64,000 nt of DNA from Castanea sativa (taxonomy: Eukaryota; Streptophyta; Magnoliopsida; Fagales; Fagaceae): contig NC_134013.1 of assembly GCF_040712315.1 (NCBI RefSeq), positions 43,090,001 through 43,154,000 on the forward strand, given 5' to 3'. How positions within the stretch are numbered: position 1 is the first letter of the stretch; each line of letters starts with the position of its first letter. The position numbers and the translations under genes were made by a program. Shown piece after piece: positions 1 to 11,408 of the stretch. A model generated the notes under the pieces. The model was not told where the DNA came from, did not search any database, and was given only the letters and a program-made list of their open reading frames with translations.

Positions 1-544
1 GTACAATAGTGTCAACTTCCTTTAGGCGACTAGGGGTAGGTGATCGAAACCAAGTGAGCTTAGGACGTTCTTTTGAGTAGTATTATTGTGCCTGAAACAA
101 AACTTGATCAAATAAATATGTACTCCCATTGTCTTTTAAAGTTTTGGACCCAACTTCTTAATCAACTTTTCTTGCTTGCATCAACTTGTGGACTACATGC
201 ATGCGTCACTCGTATTCTAAGTCTTGCATCATTTCATTATCTTGGACTTAGAAATAGAATGAGCTACACCAATCTTTCAAAATTCATGTTTTTCCCTATG
301 TTTAAAGCCTAATCACTTTATTCACACTTCTCACTCTCTCATCTTTCCTCACTTAGACCCAAACCCAACATTCTTTTTTTCCTTTTCTTTTCTTTTTCTT
401 CTTTTTTTTTTGGATTTTTTTCTTTGGGCTTTGAATCCAATTACAAGTCACTCATCTCACCCTTTCATCCTTTTTTGGGCTTAAGCATAAGCTGTTCATG
501 AATTTTGCAAGGTTAGTCAACGTCTTGTACTCTATTAGGCTTTA
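1..544. other. Unassigned flank left of element A
   Basis: No gene is recognised. The stretch is AT-rich, with a strong pyrimidine tract at about 372-420 and phrases such as 'tttgggctt' and 'gggcttaag' that resemble the long untranslated leader of the gypsy element at 12933-14013, but I cannot align the two convincingly. An open frame at 73-312 has no recognisable domain. The last five bases (cttta) would be the left target-site duplication of element A; the right partner is lost with A's 3' end. Confidence 0.5.
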
Positions 545-1938
545 TGTTAGGATTTGTGCCCTTAAATCCTATTGTATGATGCTATGTATGACATCGCGTA
601 TGACTTCATATTATGATTAATAAAGTTGTTTTATTATTATCTAAAATAATGGTAGCATGAATATATGGACATTATCATATAGTCCATGAGATGCATAGTA
701 TGTGATTTATGTGATTTAGTCACAGAAGATATAAATCACAAGTTCTTTGTAAACTCAAAATTTATAGTTCGTAATCAGTGATGAAATTTGGCATTTCATC
801 TACGAAGACTATAACGTATCAACTAAGATGATTTGTCTTGATCATGGAAGTGGGGACTTCTAGTTGATATGTTGATATGTTTTAAGAGTTAAGACATATT
901 GAATTGGACCCCTGTGAGATTTATTATTCTCCTAACAACTATCAAATGAGTAATAAATCTCACGACTTCTATTTACATGAGCTCTTAATCCTGAGAGGAT
1001 AATGTACCTGATCATGAAGTGTAGGTTGCTTTGATATATCAGGAGTGAGATCTAAAGTAACGGTCAAAACCTCAGTATGTTGGACAACCACATTTAGTGT
1101 TAATGGAACATATATTCTCAAGATGGAATTCATAGTCTCTTGATGGAGATATAAAATATTCCCTTGAGATAAGTTTAATGGATTCAGTTATTCAGAGAGT
1201 TAGGCCTAACCACTTTGGTAAGAAATTACTAAAGTATATATTTATGAAATTGGATTTCATAAATATATAATGGATAAGTTTAAAGGATTAAATCGGGTAC
1301 TCAAGGTTAATATGTAGTAATTTTCAAAGTGGCAGTCTATATTCATAACTTTGTATTACTACGAATATTTTATGAAGGGGTTGCGTGTATAATAAGGTCT
1401 TGGGATATAATTTATTAATAAGGCCTAGAGTGCAATTATATTTATATAGTGGTATTAAATATAATTAATGGTAACTTTGGACTTGTCAAGAGTTGACAGA
1501 AAAGTCCAAAGCTCGTTAGAGCTAGTGTCTTATTGGTCTCTTTTGGTCCCATTCCAAGCCACACACTAAAGCCCAATTGGAAAGGCCCAACAGGCCAGCC
1601 CAATTAGATAATCAGTTAGTTATAAAGGGAGAAACATACAAAATTTTTATTAGTGATATAAGAAATGGTGTGTATGTGAGAGTGAGACACACGTTCATTC
1701 TCCCTTTGAAAACTGATTGAGAGACCACACATCTTGGGCGTAAAGTGGAATTGGAGTGAAGATTAAAAGTATTCCCGAGTACTTCAATGTTTGGTTTTGA
1801 ATTTCACCACACCAAGGTATGCTATCTTGTTCTTAAATTCTGAAATTTACATAGTGCACGTTATCAATCATGAATAGATCCTTATTTGTTGCTTCCGCTA
1901 TGTGTTTTGTATGAGATACAAAACCAGTTTTTCCAACA
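545..1938 (+). repeat. 5' LTR of element A
   Basis: Starts TGTTAGGATT and ends TTTTTCCAACA, so the termini are the inverted TGTTGG/CCAACA type. It is followed after two bases by a tRNA-Met primer site. Length 1394 bp, matching F's 3' LTR (1390 bp) and solo LTR E (1440 bp). It supplies the promoter and polyadenylation signals of the element. Base changes against sister copies are scattered, as expected for an old insertion. Confidence 0.95.
1621..1627 (+). promoter_or_regulatory. TATA-like box in copia-family LTR
   Basis: TATAAAG in the context 'gttataaagggagaaac', about 310 bp before the LTR end. The same context is kept in most family copies (for example near 32519, 34350, 42038 and 60630), and it is the best candidate for the element's core promoter. 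Start-site data are not available, so this is inference. Confidence 0.5.
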
Positions 1939-1940
1939 TT

Positions 1941-1953
1941 TGGTATCAGAGCC
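1941..1953 (+). other. Primer-binding site of element A (tRNA-Met)
   Basis: TGGTATCAGAGCC, two bases after the LTR end, complementary to the 3' end of plant initiator tRNA-Met, the usual primer for plant copia reverse transcription. The same site is seen in M and J (J on the minus strand), and as TAGTATCAGAGCC in F. Confidence 0.93.
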
Positions 1954-3331
1954 AGGTTTTCATTTCATGATTGTATAATATGTGATTAAATTTTAGATTT
2001 TAAGAAAACCGTTATCTTTGTGTTTTAATTTTCTGCATCATATGGATATAATGAAGAGGAGCCATATATTAACAAAAGTAGTCTTTTGATAATAACTGCC
2101 CTTGAAGAGTAGTTATTCATGTGGGCCGTGTCTTAATTGGATCCATGCCAAACCACTGGAAGTATTGGTTTAATGCATTGAACACTTGTGTTGATGCATT
2201 GATTGTTATTTCATCAAATTTGTAGGGATTGCATTGATGGATGTTTAACGGATTGGATATAACTGTCAAGTCTGTCATGTTGGAGTAACTGTAATGCACC
2301 ACTTAGTCCTTTCATTGCATGGCTTGATTTTGTTGCATGGCTTGGCTGTTCAAGCATTCTATTGTTATGATGACACATGCATATGAAGGACGTTGTTGCA
2401 TTTTTGGCTTGGAATGGAAGCTTTTGGTTGCCAACTTGCATGCAATAATATATATTATATATATTGATGGCCAACTTGCATCCATCAATGTCATACGTAC
2501 ATTGATGGCCAACTTGCCTATTATATATTACATATATTACATATTATATTAATATATTACATATATTAATATAATATGGATTTTTAAATGTAATATGAGT
2601 TTATATATATATGTATATATATTAGTGCTAGGTTTATGAAATTTATTCCTAATGAGATTAGGATTATGTTTTCAAAGTGTCTAGCATTATTATGGTTCTT
2701 GATCTTAAAAACCTTTAATTTAAAATATCTAGTGGGAGAGAGATACAAGTGTTGCATCTCATGGCCTCCATCATCGGTTCATAGTAGTGTGGGTAAACAC
2801 CTCGTCTTGGCGAATATGCCTCGCGATCCCAAAGGAGGGTGTTTATTTCATAGTACTACAAGATTGAACTTACCCGTTTAAAGTATTGTGGACAAACACC
2901 TCATCTTGGCGTATATGTCTCGCGATCCCAAAGGAGGGTGTTTTGTTTCATGGTACTACAAGTTTAAACACTATAAAAGGGAGATGAAATGTGGCTACAC
3001 ATGACTCTAGATAATGGTGTACACTAGACTAAGTGTAATGTTAACCTCCCAAAGGAGCTATGTCATTATTACTTAGAGGCTAAAGGTAATACGGCATATT
3101 GTTAGTGTTTGATATGAGTTATCATGATAGCACTAATAATGAGAATAATTCTCAACCAATCAATGTGTTTATAATAAACTTGCTACCAAGGAATTATAGA
3201 CATAGATTGGATTGTCGTTGCATATATTATTTTATGGTTTTATTAGGGTTTCATATTATATGCTTATATGCTAAATTGATAATGTCCAGTTTACTTATTA
3301 TATTCATGTTTATTATTTTCAGATTTATATC
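1954..3331 (+). other. Untranslated leader of element A with internal repeats
   Basis: About 1.4 kb between primer site and gag start, with no coding frame. At 2464-2518 a 38-bp unit beginning ttgatggccaacttgc is repeated, with a weaker copy from 2426. At about 2783-2963 a unit of roughly 97 bp is duplicated; each copy carries 'cctcgcgatcccaaagg' or a close match, then 'ggagggtgttt' and 'actacaag'. 2520-2620 is nearly pure A/T. The duplicated unit also occurs in the leaders of F, J, M and the inverted fragment at 33654-34072, so it is a family trait and may be a packaging or dimerisation region (inference). Confidence 0.8.
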
Positions 3332-6123
3332 ATGGCATCATTTAGCCCACTTGTTGCTATTCTTAACCAAAATAAACTGACTGGATCCAACTATGTTGAC
3401 TGGAAAAGAAATTTGGACATTGTCCTTACTGCTGAAGAGCACAAATATGTGCTTACTCAACCATGTCCTAGCTTTCCTTCATTAGATGCTCCTCTTGAGG
3501 AAAAACAGTGATATGATCGTTGGCAGAAATCTAATGAAATGGCTAAGTGCTATATCCTACCATCTATTTCAAATGTTCTACAGCATCAAATGCAGGATGT
3601 AGAACTTGCTTCGGACATAATGCTAAGTCTAAAGGAGATGTTTGGTGAGCAAGGCCGTTCTGCAAGGCAAGAAACCATAAGGCAAATTTATAATACCAAA
3701 ATGGCTGAAGTTACTTCAGTGAGAGAGCATTGTCTTAGAATGATCTCTAATCTGAATACATTGGAAGTTTTAGGTGCCAATATTGATGGAGAATCCCAAG
3801 TGGATATAATACTCCAGTCACTACCAGAATCATTCAAGGAATTCAGACTTAACTATAATATGAACAAAAAGATTTATTCATTGTCTGAATTAATGAATGA
3901 ATTGGTAGCGGCAGAAGGCATCCTTGGTACTTCTAGTGTTGAAGCCAATGTTGGTGAAGTTTCTACTTCTCAACCTAAGTCGAAAGGCAAGGGTAAGAAG
4001 AAGAAGAAGAAGAAGAAGGACTTCACCAAGCAAGATGGTAAACAAATTTCCTTAGGGGTTGCTGGCAAAGGAAAGAAAACCAAAGGAAAGTGTTTCCATT
4101 GTGGTGAGAAAGGACATTGGAAGAGGAATTGTCCAAAGTTCAAAGCTGCCAAGAATAAGGGTAATAAAAGTTCCTTTCTTCTTGAAATATGTTTGGTACA
4201 GATTCCTGGTATGTGGATTCAGGTTGTACTAATCATATCTGCAATTCTTTGTAAGGGTTCCAGGAGACTAGAATGTTGAATGAGGGAGAACTATTTCTTA
4301 CCTTGGCTGATGGGAGCAAGATTCCGGTTGAATCTGTTAGAGTGTTTAATTTATGCTTTAAGTCTAGAGTTTTAATATTAGAAGACTGTTTGTATGTACC
4401 TAATGTTCGTAGGAATTTAATTTCTCCAACTTACTTAGGTAAGCATGGATATTGTGTTATCCTGAAAGACAATCTTGTAATAAAGAAGGATAAAATGTTT
4501 ACTGTTCTGGCAATATTGTGGATAGTCTTTCTATTTTAACTCCTGACAAGCATGAATTATACAATTTTGAATTAGATAGTAGCTCTTATGTAAAATCATT
4601 AAAGAGAAAGTTTCCTTCTACTAGTGATGCATATCTATGGCACTTGCATTTGGGTCATATTAATTCAAATAGGATTCAAAGACTAATCAAAGATGGACTT
4701 TTACAACCCATGGACTTTGATGGATTTCCAATTTGCGAATCTTGTTTGGAAGGTAAAATGACCAAATGACCTTTTAATGCAAAAGGTAGAAGAGCCCAAG
4801 AGTTGATTGAATTAGTTCATACAGATGTATGTGGTCCTATGTCAACCCAAGCAAAAGGAGGTTATGAGTATTTCATCACTTTTACGGATGATTACTCAAG
4901 ATATGGTTATGTGTACCTAATGAGACGGAAGTCCAAAGCCTTTGAAAAGTTCAAAGAGTTTAGGGCTGAAGTTGAAAATTAATTGGGTAAACGCATAAAG
5001 GCCATTTGATCTGATCGAGGTGTCGAATACCTTCTTGGGGTTTCAAGGATTACCTAATTCAAAATGAGATTTCCTCCCAATTAACTGCACCTGGAACTCC
5101 CCAACAAAATGGTGTAGCAGAAAGAAGGAATAGAACTCTTTTGGAAATGGTTAGGTCCATGATGAGTTACTCAACTTTACCAGTTTCTTTTTGGGGATAT
5201 GCACTAAAAACTGCTATACATCTTTTGAATTTAGTTCCATCAAAATCTGTTCCCAACACACCCAAGGAATTGTGGAGTGGGTGTAAGCCTAGTATGAAAT
5301 ATCTCCACATTTGGGGATGTCCAGCACATGTGTTGAAAGGGAAGTCTCATAAGTTGGAAGCTAAAACGGAAGTATGCATGTTTTTAGGGTATTCCATGTT
5401 TTTAGGGTATTCAAAAGAAACCAAGGGTTATTTATTCTATAATCATAAGGATAACAAAGTGTTTGTTAGCACCCATGCCAAATTTTTGGAAGATGATTAT
5501 GTGAATAATTTTAATCTTAGAAGTAAAGTTGTATTGGCTAAAATAGATGAACCTGAAGTTGAACAACCAATGGATGAAACTAGGAATGATGTGATTGTAT
5601 TCGATACACCACAAGACATTGCTCATGAGATAACTAGTACACAGGTGCCTCGTCGTATTGGAGAATTATTCAACCTCCTGTGAGATTTATAGGTTTGGGA
5701 AAAACTTAAGAAGCTATCTCAGAAGAGGCTGAATCAGATCCTTACACTTATGATGAAGCAATAAATGATATCGATGCACATCATTGGGTCCAAGCTATGA
5801 AATCTGAATTGGATTCTATGTATTCCAATCATGTATGAGATCTTGTAAAGGCACCTAACGGCATTAAACTTGTTGGTTACAAATGGGTTTACAAGAGGAA
5901 GAGAGTGATAGATGGAAAGGTTGAGACCTTTAAAGCAAGACTAGTGGCGAAAGGGTATACACAAAAAGAAGGTATTGATTATGATGAAACTTTTTCGCCA
6001 GTAGCCATGCTTAAATCTATCAGAATTCTCTTATCCATTGCTGCTCATTATGATTATGAGATTTAGCAAATGGATGTCAAGACTGCATTTTTTAATGACA
6101 ATCTTGAAGAAGAGATATACATG
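3332..6123 (+). pseudogene. gag-pol of element A, degraded and truncated
   Basis: Ty1/copia polyprotein, normally cut into capsid, protease, integrase, reverse transcriptase and RNase H in virus-like particles. The start codon gives MASFSPLVAILNQNK. The first stop, in the codon after EEKQ, looks like a CGA-to-TGA change. Visible parts: gag helix region, a Lys-rich run, CCHC knuckle CFHCGEKGHWKRNC (about 4090-4131), decayed protease, integrase with FTDDYSR near 4881, a stop before SDRG near 5010, and the catalytic-Glu context NGVAERRNR (about 5109-5135). Reverse transcriptase begins near 5860 and ends after EEEIYM at 6123. Several in-frame stops (for example 5699, 5838, 6066) and frameshifts make it non-functional. 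Unlike F and J, its integrase keeps the catalytic Glu. Confidence 0.92.
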
Positions 6124-6141
6124 TCGCCAGTAGCCATGCTT
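6124..6141. other. Templated filler at the A/B deletion junction
   Basis: TCGCCAGTAGCCATGCTT repeats exactly the sequence at 5995-6012, about 130 bp upstream in A's reverse transcriptase, and lies at the switch from A (+) to B (-). The last bases, gctttt, also match B's sequence (compare 21015-21022 in C, opposite strand), so there is microhomology on the B side. This is the signature of error-prone end joining with local template copying. Confidence 0.75.
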
Positions 6142-6696
6142 TTTGACATTGCACTTTTGCTATGTTGAAGCATACAGATATCATTTACATTGCACTTTTG
6201 CTATGCCGAAGCATACAGATGTCATATCATGATTGGCGGGTAACAGTGGTGAGATGGTTATTTATGCCTTTCTCTTAGGATTTTCTAGTCCTTCCTGTCA
6301 AAAAGAGTGATACGAGTGTTAAGTACAAGAGACCACTTAACCTTACTCATCACAAACAAAGAGCCACAAAGCTCACTTGCTTAGTTGTGCATAAGAATGC
6401 TCATCTAAGCCACAAGAGATACAAAGTTTAGAAAACTCTGTTTCAATGGCCATTTTAAGGTTCACAAGAACTGATGTACACAAACACACACTGTTTTTGT
6501 ATTTTTCTGAATTTTTCAATTTCTTTTTTATTTTGAAACAAAACAAAATATCTAAAACTAAAAAACTAATAACCAAAAACATGCTAGACAAAACAAAGCA
6601 ATGCATAAAACTGGACTGACTCAAAACAAAAATGCAAAACACACAAGTAATGCAAAAGCAAAAACAGATGGAGAGAGAGAGAGAAAAAAAAAGTGA
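6137..6696 (-). other. 3' untranslated tail of element B
   Basis: Aligns by eye to 20620-21022 in element C. It holds a near-tandem pair of about 40 bp (each with 'cattgcacttttgctatg' and 'agcatacagat', 6142-6223) and a small frame of 89 codons (6373-6642) that shares the stretch NLKMAIETEFSKLCISC with C's tail. The C tail runs on for 1.5 kb more before its 3' LTR; in B that part is deleted. Confidence 0.75.
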
Positions 6697-8604
6697 TTAG
6701 CTCACTTGGAACCCTTTTCCTTCCATACCTTGAAAGAACCTTTCCTTTTTGTAAACCCTTGAACTGGCGGTGAGGGAGAAGAATTGATACTATTCAAGTT
6801 CAAAAGGAACATGAGGGCTTTGAGAAGATCTCCGAGAGGAGCAAACGAGGACGGAAACTAATTCTGGTTTCCCGATGCCAATATGCTGTTGCTATTTTGA
6901 GTGGCTAACCACTTATAGCAATTTGGTCAAGTATGACCAGCTGCTCCACAGTGATGAAAAAGATGCTGCTTCTTTTGTTTAGGCCTTTGAGAGTTAGCCT
7001 TCTTAGCCCTAGGGTTTTTAACTTCCTTCTTATCCTACTTAAGGGGTGCCTCCTAAGATAGATTTACCCTTGTCTATGTTGTCACTAGCTAATTTAGTTT
7101 TATCATTAGTGTTCTCAATTTCAACATTATTGCTAGGAGGAACAAAAACAATAGTACTAGAAGAAATAATATTTGAGGAAGAGAAATCATACCCTAAACC
7201 TGTTCAATCTAAAGCAGATTTCTGAAGACTAAGCATCTCATCGAGCTTAGCGCTTGAAGTCCTTTCCAGCTGAGCTCTGACTTGGAATAGTTCTACCTCA
7301 AGCTTCTTAGTCTTCTCAGCCAAGAAGTTATTTTCAAACCTTAGTGCTCCAATATTTTGATTTGCTTCATTTAACTTTGTGGAAAACTCTTCACATTCAA
7401 GCTCCACATCACTAAGCTTCTTGGTGGTCAACCTATACAACTTCTCATGCTTTTCTGAGACCTTGTATAACTTAGCATAGGCTGTGTGAATATCATCTTG
7501 ATCATCCATCTTCTCAAACATGGTTTTCACAGATTCATCTTCTTCATCCACATCTTTAACAATCCCCTCAGTAGGATTAACTATGGCAGTAAAAGCATTC
7601 AAGATTCCGTCATCCTCATTGTCAGAATCATCTTCAGACTCAGTGTCGCTTAGCGTAACAGCAAGTGCCTTGCTTTTCCCAATCGTCTTGAGATATGTTG
7701 GACACTCCTGTTTCATGTGTCTGAAGCCTCGACACCCAAAGCACTTAGGTCTTATAGGAATAGTGTACTAACCGCCATCCCTAGCATCCTTCTTCCCTTT
7801 GTCTTGACCCTTGAACTGAGAAGAACTAGATTGCCTACGGTCCTTGTTGAAGCCTTTCCCATTGGCATTCTTCATGAACTTCTTGAATTGCCTGGCGATG
7901 TAGGACTTCATCTTAGAATCTTCATCGTTTGAAGACTCTTCCGTCTCACTGCTCTTGGCCTTTAGTGCCATATTCTTGCTCTTGCTCGTCTTTCCGATTC
8001 TAGACAAACCCAACTCATAGGTTTGTAGATTTCCAACCAGCTCTATCAAAGGAATTTTATCAATATCCTTTGATTCTTCAATTGCAGTGATTTTGGCATG
8101 GAATCTTTTGGGCAGAGATTTGAGCACTTTTCTCACAATCTTGGGTTCTGGGATAGTTTCTCCAAGATTGAAGGCAGAGTTCACTATGTCCTTGAGTTTA
8201 GCATAGAACTCATCAAACGACTCACCCTCCTCCATCTTTATCTCTTCGAAGCTTGTATTGAGCCTCTGCAACTTCGAATCCTTGACAGCCTTTGTTCCCT
8301 CATAGGTTGTCTAGAGGATGGTCCATGCTTCCTTTGCAGTTTCAGTGGAGGATATCTTCTTGAATTCCTCATTTGTGACTGCACTGAACAACGCATTCAA
8401 TGCCTTGCTGTTGAAGTTTGCCGCCTTGATTTTTGCCTCATCCCAATCGGTTGGCGCTTCCTTTGGCATGGTCCAGCTAATCTCTACAGCTTGCCACACC
8501 TTCTCATCTAGAGACTGCAAAAAAGCTTTCATGCATACTTTCCAGTATGCATAGTTAGTTCCATCAAATAAAGGAGGGATAATAAGGGATTCTCCTCTAT
8601 CCAT
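6697..8604 (-). pseudogene. gag of element B, degraded
   Basis: Capsid/nucleocapsid gene of a SIRE-like copia element, close to the intact gag of C. Begins MDRGESLIIPPLFDGTNYAY, followed by the UBN2-type gag helices (EEFKKISSTETAKEAW, ESFDEFYAKLKDIVNSAFNL), an acidic Ser-rich linker, a first CCHC knuckle whose first part falls at a break near 7740 (GCRGFRHMKQEC), a long coiled-coil segment (about 7230-7500, LYRLTTKKLSDVELECEEF), and a second knuckle HHCGAAGHT..NC near 6920-6960. In-frame stops occur after AWTIL (8311), at 7770 and at 7206; more breaks follow. The minus-strand stop near 6697 ends the frame where C's gag also ends, and no pol follows. Confidence 0.88.
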
Positions 8605-8660
8605 GACAAACAGGGGTTAATGGATCACACACAGAGATTAAACCCTAATCAGACTGTGCC

Positions 8661-8673
8661 TGCTTTGATACCA
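8661..8673 (-). other. Primer-binding site of element B
   Basis: TGGTATCAAAGCA on the minus strand, two bases after the LTR end: one change from the usual tRNA-Met-complementary TGGTATCAGAGC. Confidence 0.85.
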
Positions 8674-8675
8674 CT

Positions 8676-9692
8676 TAATAGGCCAAAAACCTATTGACCC
8701 CTTGTGATGGATTAAGTTGATTAATTAGCCAAGTTTATTAATTAATCAAATTAATATGCAAATGCGTGGTAGCACAAACAAATTACCAATAAACTAAAGT
8801 GCAGCAGAAAATAAATTGACACGGTGGGGAAAACCTCCAAGGCAAAAACTCCACCGAGTGATTTTAAGGTCACCACTCCCGAGAATCCACTATTATCACA
8901 ACAAGCAGTTACAAGTAAAGGAATCCTAGTACCTTATTCCAACCTACAGTTCAACCCTTACCCTAATACCCAATTGGACTTGTTCTGTAGTGACAATCTC
9001 TCCTTTTCAATGCACGGCTCCCAGTACGTGACTAACCAATTGCATGGATCCCAATACGCGACTTCAATCACCAACTTGAGAAAGATGTTGGCTGCAAAGT
9101 TCTTCAGTTCATCCTCATAATGAAGAACAAGAAGATGCTTGGTTACAAAACTCTACGGTGCAAAGACACAGTAACTTCTTCACAAAGAGATGAACTAGGG
9201 CAAACTTTGTCTCTGGTCACAAATTGCTTGAATAGACTTTGCTCAATGCTTGTGCAACTTGTGCTTTTTTTTTTACGGCCCTTAAAATAATCCTTTTATA
9301 TGTCTAGGGTTATGAGAAAAGAAGGCCCAAAGACATATACATGGATTGGAATCAAAACAAATTTGAAAATCTATTTTCCTTAAATCTCGACAGCTAGAGG
9401 TGTCGAGGTGCTATTGAGCAGCTGTCGAGCCACGGGGCTGGAACAGCTTCTTAAAGCTCGATAGATGCAGTTGTCGAGCCAGTTATTGAGCTTTAATGAA
9501 GAGCACTTCTCAGCTTGTTTCTTGGACAGACTCGCATGGCTTTAACACTTGATCTTGAAACCTTGTTTCTTGAAGTATTAAAATATCCTAGATCTACCCA
9601 ATTACAAGTAAAGTGTGTTTTGTCAAAGGATTAGCCAATTACATAAAAGAATGACTTATGCTCATATCAAGTGAACCACATATGTCCTAACA
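8676..9692 (-). repeat. 5' LTR of element B
   Basis: On the minus strand it begins TGTTAGGACATATG and ends TTTTTGGCCTATTA; element D's LTR ends CCTATCA, so the final CA has mutated to TA here. Length 1017 bp against 1020 bp in D. It contains several CTCGACAG/TCTATCGAG motifs (9390-9490) and a 'catataaaagg' TATA-like box near 9295 (minus strand). Confidence 0.9.
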
Positions 9693-10493
9693 AGCCAATT
9701 TTTAATAAAGCGTGGATTCTCATCATTGCTCAAATTAAGAGTTTCAAAAGTTGGTTCCATTGGTTCAATTTCCTTTTTTAATTGTTTGTTAATTTCATTT
9801 TCAAATTCATTAGAATCATTTAAGGGTAGAATTTCAATATTATGGGACACATCAAAAAAAGCCAAATTATAATTCATTTTATTGAAAATGTTGAAAAGTA
9901 CATTGGAAATTGCATTACAAAATTTCTTTCCCTCATTCTTAGAAAACCCAACCCAAGTCCAATTATTGAGGTGCCCCCTAGTAGGCACGATAAAGGTAGA
10001 AGGATCACTTGGCTCTTCATTGGTGACGGTAAACATGTCCCCCTCCATCTTCAGCATGGTCTCCATTGCTTCAGCATCCATGCAATCCACCTAGTCGACT
10101 TCCTCTTGAACTTCCTTGATCACCACAGAAGGTTTCTCCTTGAAAATAAGCTTCTCGTTAGAGAATATCTCCCAACTCGGATTCCCTTTTTCCATCCTTA
10201 CCTACCCAAAGTTCTAGAAAGCCATAAAAAGGAAAGTCTCCTCCTTCCTTCACAAAGTTTCCATTAAGGGTACTAAGGTTCCTTTTGATTCCGTCGCAGC
10301 CTTTAAAGAATCCCAAACGTTCCTTGGTCAGTTGATTCTTGAAATTGGGAAATTCAGCCACCCCTCTTCCTTCTTTTCCAAGACAAATACCAGGCATATA
10401 CCCCATATTCTTCATCATTGCAATCACCTTGTGGCTACAATATGAGAGCAAGTTTGTAGTATACCTTTCATCCTTCAATCCATAGTCAGCCAT
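9693..10493 (-). pseudogene. Element O polyprotein: G-patch and linker to reverse transcriptase
   Basis: Two minus-strand pieces. 10493-10158 starts MADYGLKDERYTTNLL and contains a G-patch-like glycine motif, MMKNMGYMPGICLGKEGRG; G-patch domains usually bind RNA or helicases. 10090-9693 carries MDCMDAEAMETMLKMEGD, an acidic linker and DENPRFIKNWL, which in Tat elements precedes reverse transcriptase. A stop and frame change lie between them near 10095-10155. The gene ends at the LTR of element B, so the catalytic part of pol is missing. Confidence 0.8.
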
Positions 10494-10516
10494 GTCACAA
10501 ACTCAAAACCACTCAT

Positions 10517-11190
10517 TTAAAGCTCACTTCTGCCTTCTTTGAGTCCACAGAAGAGAGCTAGGATCTCATCATCGCCAATTATCACAGCAATACCTCCATT
10601 CCATGGGACTTTCATCTTTTGTTGTAAAGAAGAAGGAAAAGCTCCAATGGGATAAAGCCACACCCTTCCTAAGAGAAGGTTGTAGTTAAGGGTGATGTCC
10701 ATCACAGGGAATTTCACAATCGCCTCCAATGGATCAATCTTGTAAGGAGCCTTGAAAGTTCCCATAACCTTCTTTGAAGTATTGTTATATGCCCTAACAG
10801 TCAAAGGAGAGGGGATAATCGTCTCCACATCTAGGCCGATGGTGGGAGCGGTCCTAAAAAGGCATATATTCAATACGGACCCATTATCCATAAGTACCAT
10901 CAAAACCTTGGTACCCATGCATTCAATGGTGATTTGCAATGGCCTAGTGTGAGTGGCTCCTTTGGGAGGGAGTTTTTCATCGGAAAAGGCAAGGAGAGAT
11001 GAGATGGAGCTTCAACTCCCATGAGATATAGCACTTCTTGCGGTGTGGTTTCTATGGGTAATTCCTTCCCATTCAAGGCATCGAAGAGAGCACTACGATG
11101 TTTGTGAAAAGCCATTAGTAAGCCCCATACAGTCACATGGGCTTGAGTTTTCTTTAACTGAGTCAAAACTCTATCTTCTTCCTCCTACTC
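10517..11190 (-). pseudogene. Element O protease region
   Basis: Retropepsin-like aspartic protease of a gypsy polyprotein. Upstream frame 11166-10900 starts MTQLKKTQAHVTVWGLLMAF with a DALNGKELPIETTPQEVL segment. After a frameshift near 10930, the protease core follows: VLMDNGSVLNIC, where the catalytic Asp-Thr/Ser-Gly appears as Asp-Asn-Gly (common in this lineage), then FPVMDITLNYNLLLGRVWL, the second conserved hydrophobic-Gly motif. In intact relatives this is one frame running into the G-patch domain. The frameshift alone would inactivate it. Confidence 0.82.
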
Positions 11191-11408
11191 TTCTATTTCT
11201 TTAGGCTCTATGGGCTTAGATCCTTCTCTTAATTCCCTACTAGGATGAACCTTTTCCAAAAAGGATGGCTTTTTTGCTTTCCAATCCTGGTATTTTTTGC
11301 CATATTGTCTTCAGTGACCCTTTTCTTTAACTCAGTTATCCCTTTAAGGAGTATCCCCCACACAACCACCGCATTTTTCAAAATCTCATCCTTGTCATCC
11401 CATATCCC

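Larger units (their letters stand above)
545..6136 (+). mobile_element. Element A: truncated Ty1/copia retrotransposon
   Basis: In order: 5' LTR, primer-binding site, 1.4-kb untranslated leader, and a gag-pol reading frame that stops abruptly in reverse transcriptase. The rest of reverse transcriptase, RNase H, polypurine tract and 3' LTR are missing and replaced by the tail of element B in the opposite orientation. The same family recurs at 34245-42362 (F), 43350-54308 (J) and 59537-64000 (M), which supply the missing parts for comparison. Copia rather than gypsy because integrase precedes reverse transcriptase. Confidence 0.93.
6137..9692 (-). mobile_element. Element B: gag-only SIRE-like copia element, 3' truncated
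   Basis: Read on the minus strand: 5' LTR (9692-8676), tRNA-Met primer site, gag pseudogene, then a non-coding tail cut at the junction with A. There is no protease, integrase or reverse transcriptase between gag and tail. The gag-to-tail arrangement matches complete element C, so the lack of pol is ancestral, not caused by the junction. B's LTR is closely similar to that of element D. B's 5' end interrupts the gypsy element O at 9693, so B inserted into O. Confidence 0.85.

Noticed and set aside
73..312. 79-codon open frame in the left flank
   Set aside because: No domain, no homologous copy here, and A/T-rich composition allows such frames by chance.
1941..1953. tRNA-Met gene suggested by the primer-site sequence
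   Set aside because: Only the 3' tRNA complement is present, always just after an LTR; there is no cloverleaf.
3970..4152. Minus-strand frame with a poly-Phe run
   Set aside because: It is the antisense of the Lys-rich run and zinc knuckle of A's gag; the same shadow recurs at 63048-63272.
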